A stretch of 12,756 nucleotides of DNA from Mucidula mucida. Lineage: Eukaryota > Basidiomycota > Agaricomycetes > Agaricales > Physalacriaceae. A program made the translations under genes and the position numbers. Each line of letters begins with the position of its first letter. Within the stretch, counting starts at the first letter, position 1. Below, piece by piece: positions 7,449 through 12,756 of the stretch. Under the pieces are notes generated by a model, which was given only the letters and a program-made list of their open reading frames with translations, was not told where the DNA came from and ran no database searches. The stretch lies in the NCBI GenBank assembly GCA_015501055.1, contig JADNYV010000922.1:1-12756 (forward strand). Direction: 5' to 3'.

Positions 7449-9505
7449 ATGGCGGATTACCCCCATCACGACTATTCCTCTGTAAAGCTAGTCAACAATG
7501 ACAACCAACATCCCACCACGAGCGACAACACGACGTTGCAGCGTGCCAACACCAATCTGACGACGAGTTCACGCAGCTCAGATGCACTCCCAGAAGACGA
7601 TGCCTTTGACCCGACCAAGTTGGGTGACTCCAATCTCGTGCGCGGAGCGAGTATGAGGAGTCGGAATACTTCACCCTATCCAGGCGACACCAAACACGGC
7701 GCATACACCGATGACTACTATAATCATCCCCAAGACGAAAGCGAGTCGTCGTTAGTACGGAACGCGGCAGATGTTGGGCGCTCAGGGAAGAACTACGAAG
7801 ACCTCGGTATGCTGTTCGACTTGCTACCTCACAGCTGCAGTTCTCATCACAATAATGGACTTAGAATACGCTGATCCATATAACAACACCGGCTCCCCTC
7901 CTGTTGCCGAAAAGTCTGGCCCATTAGCCAAGTTCTTCGGTGGTGGCGCTGGACGATATCCTCTGGAGCAGAGAATAGAAGACAAGAAGCGGGGCATAGG
8001 GCGTCAACGACATCCATTCCTTGGTATGCTGTGCATCACTTCATCCATCTCCTTCTAACGTTTCCTTCGCAGTTTGGATACTGACAATCATAATGGTCTC
8101 CGTGTTCATATACGAACTTGTTGTCAACTCGCGGGAGCAAGGCAGTCCCGTCTCCTTTAAGGTGCGTACCCTCGGCTGTTCCCAGTCGCTCAGCTCATTC
8201 TCCATGGACACAGCCTGTCGTAAATTACATGCTTGGTCCAGCCTCCGCAGTTCTCATCAATGTTGGCGCGCGCTTCCCTGCGTGTATGAAATTGGTCGAC
8301 GACATTCCGCCTACGTTCCAATTGGGCTGTATGTTGATCTTCTTGTGCTGCTGATCCGTTGATATGTATTCGTTCTGCGTAGGTATGAATAATACCGCGA
8401 ACCCGGTAGACTCGGACAAGGTCTGTACTGTTGAAGATATCTGTGGGTTCGGTGGTTTCCACGATGCGGATCCTAATCAGTGGTACCGGTAAGGCGCACT
8501 CTTTCGACTCACTCGATGCACGGCTCAGAGTATCGATAGTTTCATCCTGCCGATCTTCATACATGCGGGATTCATCCACCTTGCTCTCAATATGCTCGCT
8601 CAGCTGACTCTCTCTGCTCAAGTACGCTTTCAACCTTAGCGCCACAAAAGATAGTTATTTACAGCCTTTAGATTGAACGAGAAATGGGCTCGGGCGGCTT
8701 TTTCTTCACTTACTTTGCCGCTGGTATATTTGGGTATGATTGGGCTGCCTGCTTCTTTTGACGTACACTGAACCGTTTCAGAAACGTGTTTGGTGGCAAC
8801 TTTTCCCTTGTCGGTGTTCCCTCGGTGGGGGCTAGTGGTGCTATCTTTGGTACCGTGGCGGTGCGTACAGAGTCCACTGAGAGGTTATTGAAGTCTTGAT
8901 GGCATACTCAGATAACATGGGTTGATCTCATCGCGCATTGGAAGTACCAGTATCGGCCTGTGAGGAAGGTCAGTCTGCGTTGGCTCTGATGTGCAATCGT
9001 GAAGTTTAACCGTTTTCAGCTCATCTTCATGATCATCGAGTTGTGCATCGGTATCGCAATTGGTTATATACCTTATGTCGACAACTTTGGTATGTGCTGT
9101 CATGAGAAATAAGACGCCGACTTACAGGTGTTGTAGCTCACATCGGTGGTTTCCTCATGGGCTTACTGGTTGGAATGGTGTTCTACCCCGTCATCAGCGA
9201 GACAAAACGACACAAGATGATTACATGGGGTTTCCGAATCGCTGCCTTACCTTTGGCTATAGTTCTTTTTGTTACTCTGACAAGGAACTTTTACACTGCA
9301 GATCCTTACGCTGGTGAGTGCAGGATCTATGCTGCTGGTCTTCATTGATTTACGGGGATATATAGCTTGCGATTGGTGTCGCTATCTATCGTGCTGGCCG
9401 ACGGCCTCGAATGACCACTGTCATGGCACGGGTAAGCCTATCGTTCTCATGTTTATGTGCCAAGTTGACGAAACGGTCCTTGTAGGTTTGACAACCTCGT
9501 CGTAA
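7449..9505 (+). CDS. rhomboid-family intramembrane serine protease
   Basis: Rhomboids cleave transmembrane proteins within the bilayer using a Ser-His dyad. Thirteen exons (7449-7806, 7865-8023, 8073-8161, 8214-8328, 8383-8488, 8540-8621, 8672-8733, 8782-8860, 8912-8968, 9020-9089, 9137-9313, 9366-9431, 9486-9505) join in phase to 479 residues; all introns are 47-58 bp. The first ~170 residues are polar, Ser/Asn/Asp-rich and probably cytosolic. The first membrane span starts near residue 173 (V-W-I-L-T-I-I-M-V). A Cys-containing loop follows. The HxxxHxxxN signature is at residues 284-293 (H-A-G-F-I-H-L-A-L-N), the catalytic GASG has Ser342, and the His dyad partner is His394 in A-H-I-G-G. 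A further membrane span follows, then a C-terminal Cys cluster (C453, C456, C461, C470). The long soluble N-terminus lacks a mitochondrial presequence, so a secretory-pathway rhomboid is more likely than the PARL/Pcp1 type. ATG 7449 sits in AACCATGGCG, a strong start context. The gene is intact. Confidence 0.95.
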
Positions 9506-9750
9506 GTAGCTATATACGCGGACGTAGAGTAAACATACTCGCACGGACTTTCACATTGACGATATATCCTTTCTTGTATACCACGAATAATAAACGTTCA
9601 CTTTTCATGTAAACACCAAGTCAAGGAATTGTACCCACAAGCGCCTGCATGATTATGTAAGGTAGCACCTTATTCTTTACTCCTCATCAGGACCCCGCCT
9701 CCCTCCTTACTATTTTTTGATGTTATAGGCCACTATTCACCGTCGGAAGC
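9506..9750. other. intergenic region between rhomboid and CAS1 genes
   Basis: This 245-bp gap in a same-strand gene pair holds the 3' end of the rhomboid transcript, with an AATAAA at 9589-9594, and then the promoter of the CAS1 gene. A C-rich and CT-rich tract lies near 9690-9710. I see no coding sequence here. Confidence 0.5.
9589..9594 (+). terminator. AATAAA polyadenylation signal candidate for rhomboid gene
   Basis: A canonical AATAAA lies 84 bases after the rhomboid stop codon, within an AT-rich stretch. Its position and strand suit a 3' UTR of about 100 bases. Fungal genes often lack a strict signal, so the match is suggestive only. Confidence 0.45.
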
Positions 9751-12529
9751 ATGACGAACTCGAGAGCCAACTTCACGCTCAGTCCCTCATGGCCCAATTA
9801 CGCAGGCGTTATTGCAACGTTGCTAGCAGTGCTAGTTGGCTTTGGGAGGTATTTCTTGCTAGGTGCGCTTTCTGTTCGGCTTGCATGTTTTTCCGTTGAG
9901 TTATCATAGATTGGTGGGATCCGACACACTGCCAGGCTCTTCTTAATGGAGGCAGTTGGTTGGACGACAATTTGAAAGGCTGGCAACCGAATGGTACGCT
10001 TCGTTCATGCTAGACCTACGCTCCGTTTATGATTTGCACATAGGCTGCATGATTCACACCTACAAGCCGACGGACGTGGTTGCCTGCGCGGATTCGCGAG
10101 AGTTTGTATTTATCGGCGATTCCGTGACGCGGACTCTATTCTTCCAGTTCGCACACATAATCGGACCCAACCTCCCGCTAGCACCTCCCGATGACAATCA
10201 AAAGCACGCGGACTATTCTCTACGCGCCGACTCTGGGATCACCGTCTCGTTTTACTGGGACCCTTTCCTCAATAGTACGCGGGTCAACGACCTCATTAAC
10301 ACCGACATATACGCCTCGCGTACCGTTCGCCGTCCTGCCATGCTCGTGCTCGGTTCCGGTTTGTGGCATCTGCGCTACGCGGAGACTTCTGGTGGAATAC
10401 CGTCTGGGAAGCCAACATGGAACGTATCCTGGAGGTCATTGCTCAGGCCCCAATCAAGCCCGCCGACGAGGTGGTCGTGCTTCCGGTGGAACAGGTCATT
10501 ACCTCGAAGCTCTCGCATGACCGCGCAGAGACGATACGCCCGTCGTTCGTTGATGCCATGAACTCTGACCTTTTCCATCGCATCAATCCGTCTTGGCCAA
10601 TTACTTTAATATTCTGGGACGGACCCCCCTGCGATTCCTGTCTCGCTTCCGGTGGTCTTCAATGACATGGTTAGATATACGCGAGACCGGAGATGGGTTG
10701 CCTTTCCCCTACAATTGTTAGACAGCAGGCCAACTTGCTGCTGAACCTCCGCTGCAACGATCACCTGCCCCAGCATTTCCCTTATGATACAACGTGCTGT
10801 CGCTCATATCCATGGCCTGGATTATGCATTTCGTTGTCCTCGTGTTCACGATTTCATGGGGGACCAATATCACTGTTGAGTTCTCAGCATGCGGGTTCGT
10901 GTATTTGGATTTGGCAAGGAGACCGGTTTCTGACCTTGCATAGGGCAACGTTTTCGCCATATACCGACTATTAATGCGGAGCATATACCACGACTAGTCA
11001 TCAGCGGCGCTATACTCGTCATCTACATGGCGGATCGCACGAATCTTTGGCTAAAAGAACACAAGTCTTTCAATCCTTGGACATTCGGTCTTCTCAACGT
11101 GCTGGCTCTGATTTTAGGATTCGCGACTGTCAAACGCTCAGACAAGGATTTGGGGTTCTTGAATCGCGACCAGACCGATGAATGGAAAGGGTGGATGCAG
11201 AGTATGGCATTTTCTTCCTTTTTTGTTCACGCTTTCATACACCCCATAGTTGCCATCTTGATCTACCATTACCTGGGCGCCTCCAAGATATCGGGCATCT
11301 ACAACCCGATACGTGTTCTTGTCGCGGCCTACCTGTTTATGACCGGATATGGCCACGGAACGTATTATCTAAAGAAGGCGGATTTTGGGTTTCTTCGCGT
11401 CGCACAGGTATGGAAAATGCATAGTGTCGCAAGGATGAGCTCTGATCTTGTTCGTATCCTAGATTATGGTCCGCCTGAACTTGTTTACACTCATACTGGC
11501 TTACACCATGGACACGGATTACATCTCATACTACTTTGCTCCACTCGTCTCGATGTGGTTCCTCATCATATATGCCACCATGGCCATCGCCCCCCAGTAC
11601 AACGAACGCACTCCATTCCTGCTCGGCAAACTCTTCCTGTCTGCGGCTGCCGTTACGTGGTTCATGAAAACGGAATGGTTACTGCAGAGCGTTTTTGATG
11701 TGCTTCGATACGTCTTCAGAATCGAATGGTCTGCTCGCGAATGGGCTTTCCGCGTCAACCTCGACTTGTGGATTGTGTATGCGGGCATCTTGGCGGCGGT
11801 AGCAGTGATCAAGACCCGTGAGCATCGAATAACGGAGCATCCGCAGTGGGCGCTCGGAGTCAAAGCTTCTGTTGGCGCGTCATTTGTGGCGATGCTCTGG
11901 TACTTTGCATTCGAGCTCACGCAGGAGTCCAAGTTCACGTACAATGTGTGGCATCCGTACCTGGCGGTGGTCCCTGTCCTTGCCTTTGCTGTACTCCGTA
12001 ACGCCAGTGTCATACTGAGGTCGGCGTCCTCAAGAGCGTTTGCGTTCGTGGGAAATGCTCCTTGGAGACCTTTGTCATCCAATATCACTTTTGGTTGGCG
12101 GGGGATACGAAAGGGATATTGCTCGTTCTTCCTGGGACACGCTGGAGACCAATCAATTTCGTTTTCACAACATTCCTATTCATCTTCGTGTCGCACTGGG
12201 TCGCCAAAGCCACGGGCGAACTCACAGTGTGGATCTGTAGCGATTCGCACAAGGCGGCAATGCCTTTGCCAGTCACACAGACATCTTCAGATACACAGTC
12301 ACGACAGGAGAGTATACCATTGGTTGCTGTGAATGGTGCGAAACTAGAGGGCGGGTCGGGCTCGCCAGACGCCCAAGCGCAACAGCCACGCCGGTGGCTT
12401 GATAGATTGGCGGAGGGCACAGCACCGGAGAATGCGGCGTCGTTGCAGACGACATGGCAACCTGGGCTGAAAGCAAAACTGGGCGGGATGCTTGGACTAA
12501 TGTGGTTCTTGAACCTTACATGGACGTAG
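9751..12529 (+). CDS. CAS1: CAS1-type polysaccharide O-acetyltransferase, apparently frameshifted
   Basis: CAS1 family proteins (fungal Cas1p, animal CASD1) are multi-pass secretory-pathway enzymes that O-acetylate glycans; Cryptococcus Cas1p acts on capsule glucuronoxylomannan. Residues 1-65 contain one membrane anchor ([12 protein letters not shown]). An SGNH/PC-esterase-like domain follows, with I-G-D-S-V-T-R at residues 89-95 (nucleophile Ser92). The polytopic acyltransferase domain has [27 protein letters not shown] and Y-N-V-W-H-P-Y. Introns are 9863-9909, 9994-10043, 11202-11249 and 11408-11462. Splicing predicts about 860 residues. The reading frame breaks near 10401-10405, 10599-10600, 10624-10629, 10670-10674, 10701-10706, 10820-10824, 10857-10862 and 12053-12055; 10885-10960 is unresolved. 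The 10701-10706 break falls on the expected catalytic D-G-L-H motif. The segment from about 10960 to 12050 is clean. It is either a recent pseudogene or poor local sequence; family identity is firm. Confidence 0.9.
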
Positions 12530-12756
12530 TAGATATGGACACTCGTAGTATATTATACTGTATGAACACGAGGTTCAATGGCCTCGATGAATATCTAATC
12601 ATTTCTTGTTTCCTGTGCAACGGCAGACAATCTCATGTACTCGCGTATCAACACGTGTGGCGTCACTTTAGGCCCTGGCGAAACTTTCTAACGCAAGAGT
12701 CACATCACGTTCATATGGAATTGAATATGTTCCATTCACTCGCTACTTGAATGAAA
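12530..12756. other. 3' flank of CAS1 gene, no gene seen
   Basis: This stretch follows the CAS1 stop codon. It starts with an AT-rich palindromic segment, AGTATATTATACT at about 12547-12559, which could lie in the 3' UTR. The open frames across it show no conserved features and overlap the CAS1 coding end in other frames. I see no further gene before the window ends. Confidence 0.5.

Noticed and set aside
7831..8252. Shared 13-mer GCAGTTCTCATCA in rhomboid intron 1 and exon 4
   Set aside because: The match is short and isolated without flanking similarity, so chance is the simplest explanation.
11531..12088. Long minus-strand open frame (185 codons) inside the CAS1 gene
   Set aside because: It is the antisense shadow of the clean membrane domain of CAS1 and has no recognisable motif.
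1054..12529. The six genes as a functional gene cluster
   Set aside because: They belong to unrelated conserved processes, sit on both strands, and look like ordinary fungal gene order rather than a co-regulated cluster.

Overview
The window looks like nuclear DNA from a filamentous basidiomycete fungus, probably an Agaricomycete. The genes are conserved eukaryotic housekeeping or membrane genes. They are cut by many GT..AG introns of about 47-58 bp, intergenic gaps are short, and pyrimidine tracts lie just upstream of start codons. I see no bacterial operon, CRISPR array, rRNA, tRNA, virus or intact transposon. All gene models below were spliced by hand from the sequence, and family names come from recognised motifs, not from a search.

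Layout. Positions 1-82 hold a decayed copy of the last exon of the neighbouring gene, followed by about 1 kb with no gene I can support. A CZIB/UPF0587 zinc-binding protein lies on the minus strand (1054-1839, seven exons). It is head to head, with a 72-bp gap, with the gene for mitoribosomal small-subunit protein mS35 (plus, 1912-2922). That gene converges, with a 25-bp gap, on RRP15, a 60S ribosome biogenesis factor (minus, 2948-3706). After a 348-bp divergent promoter region come three plus-strand genes: an ankyrin-repeat protein with a dilute (DIL) domain (4055-7094), a rhomboid-type intramembrane serine protease (7449-9505, thirteen exons, catalytic residues present), and a CAS1-type polysaccharide O-acetyltransferase (9751-12529). 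The last ~230 bases hold nothing I recognise.

The genes do not form a pathway. mS35 and RRP15 both serve ribosome production, in mitochondrion and nucleolus respectively. The rhomboid and CAS1 proteins are both multi-pass membrane proteins, and CAS1 family members act in the secretory pathway.

The most notable observation is uneven integrity. CZIB, mS35, RRP15 and the rhomboid gene (about 3.5 kb of coding sequence) read through without a single frame error. The ANK-DIL and CAS1 genes each carry about nine or ten small frameshifts, mostly losses of one base from a short homopolymer, while their splice sites and final stop codons remain good. This is either two young pseudogenes or two patches of poor sequence. 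No clearly novel biological system is evident.
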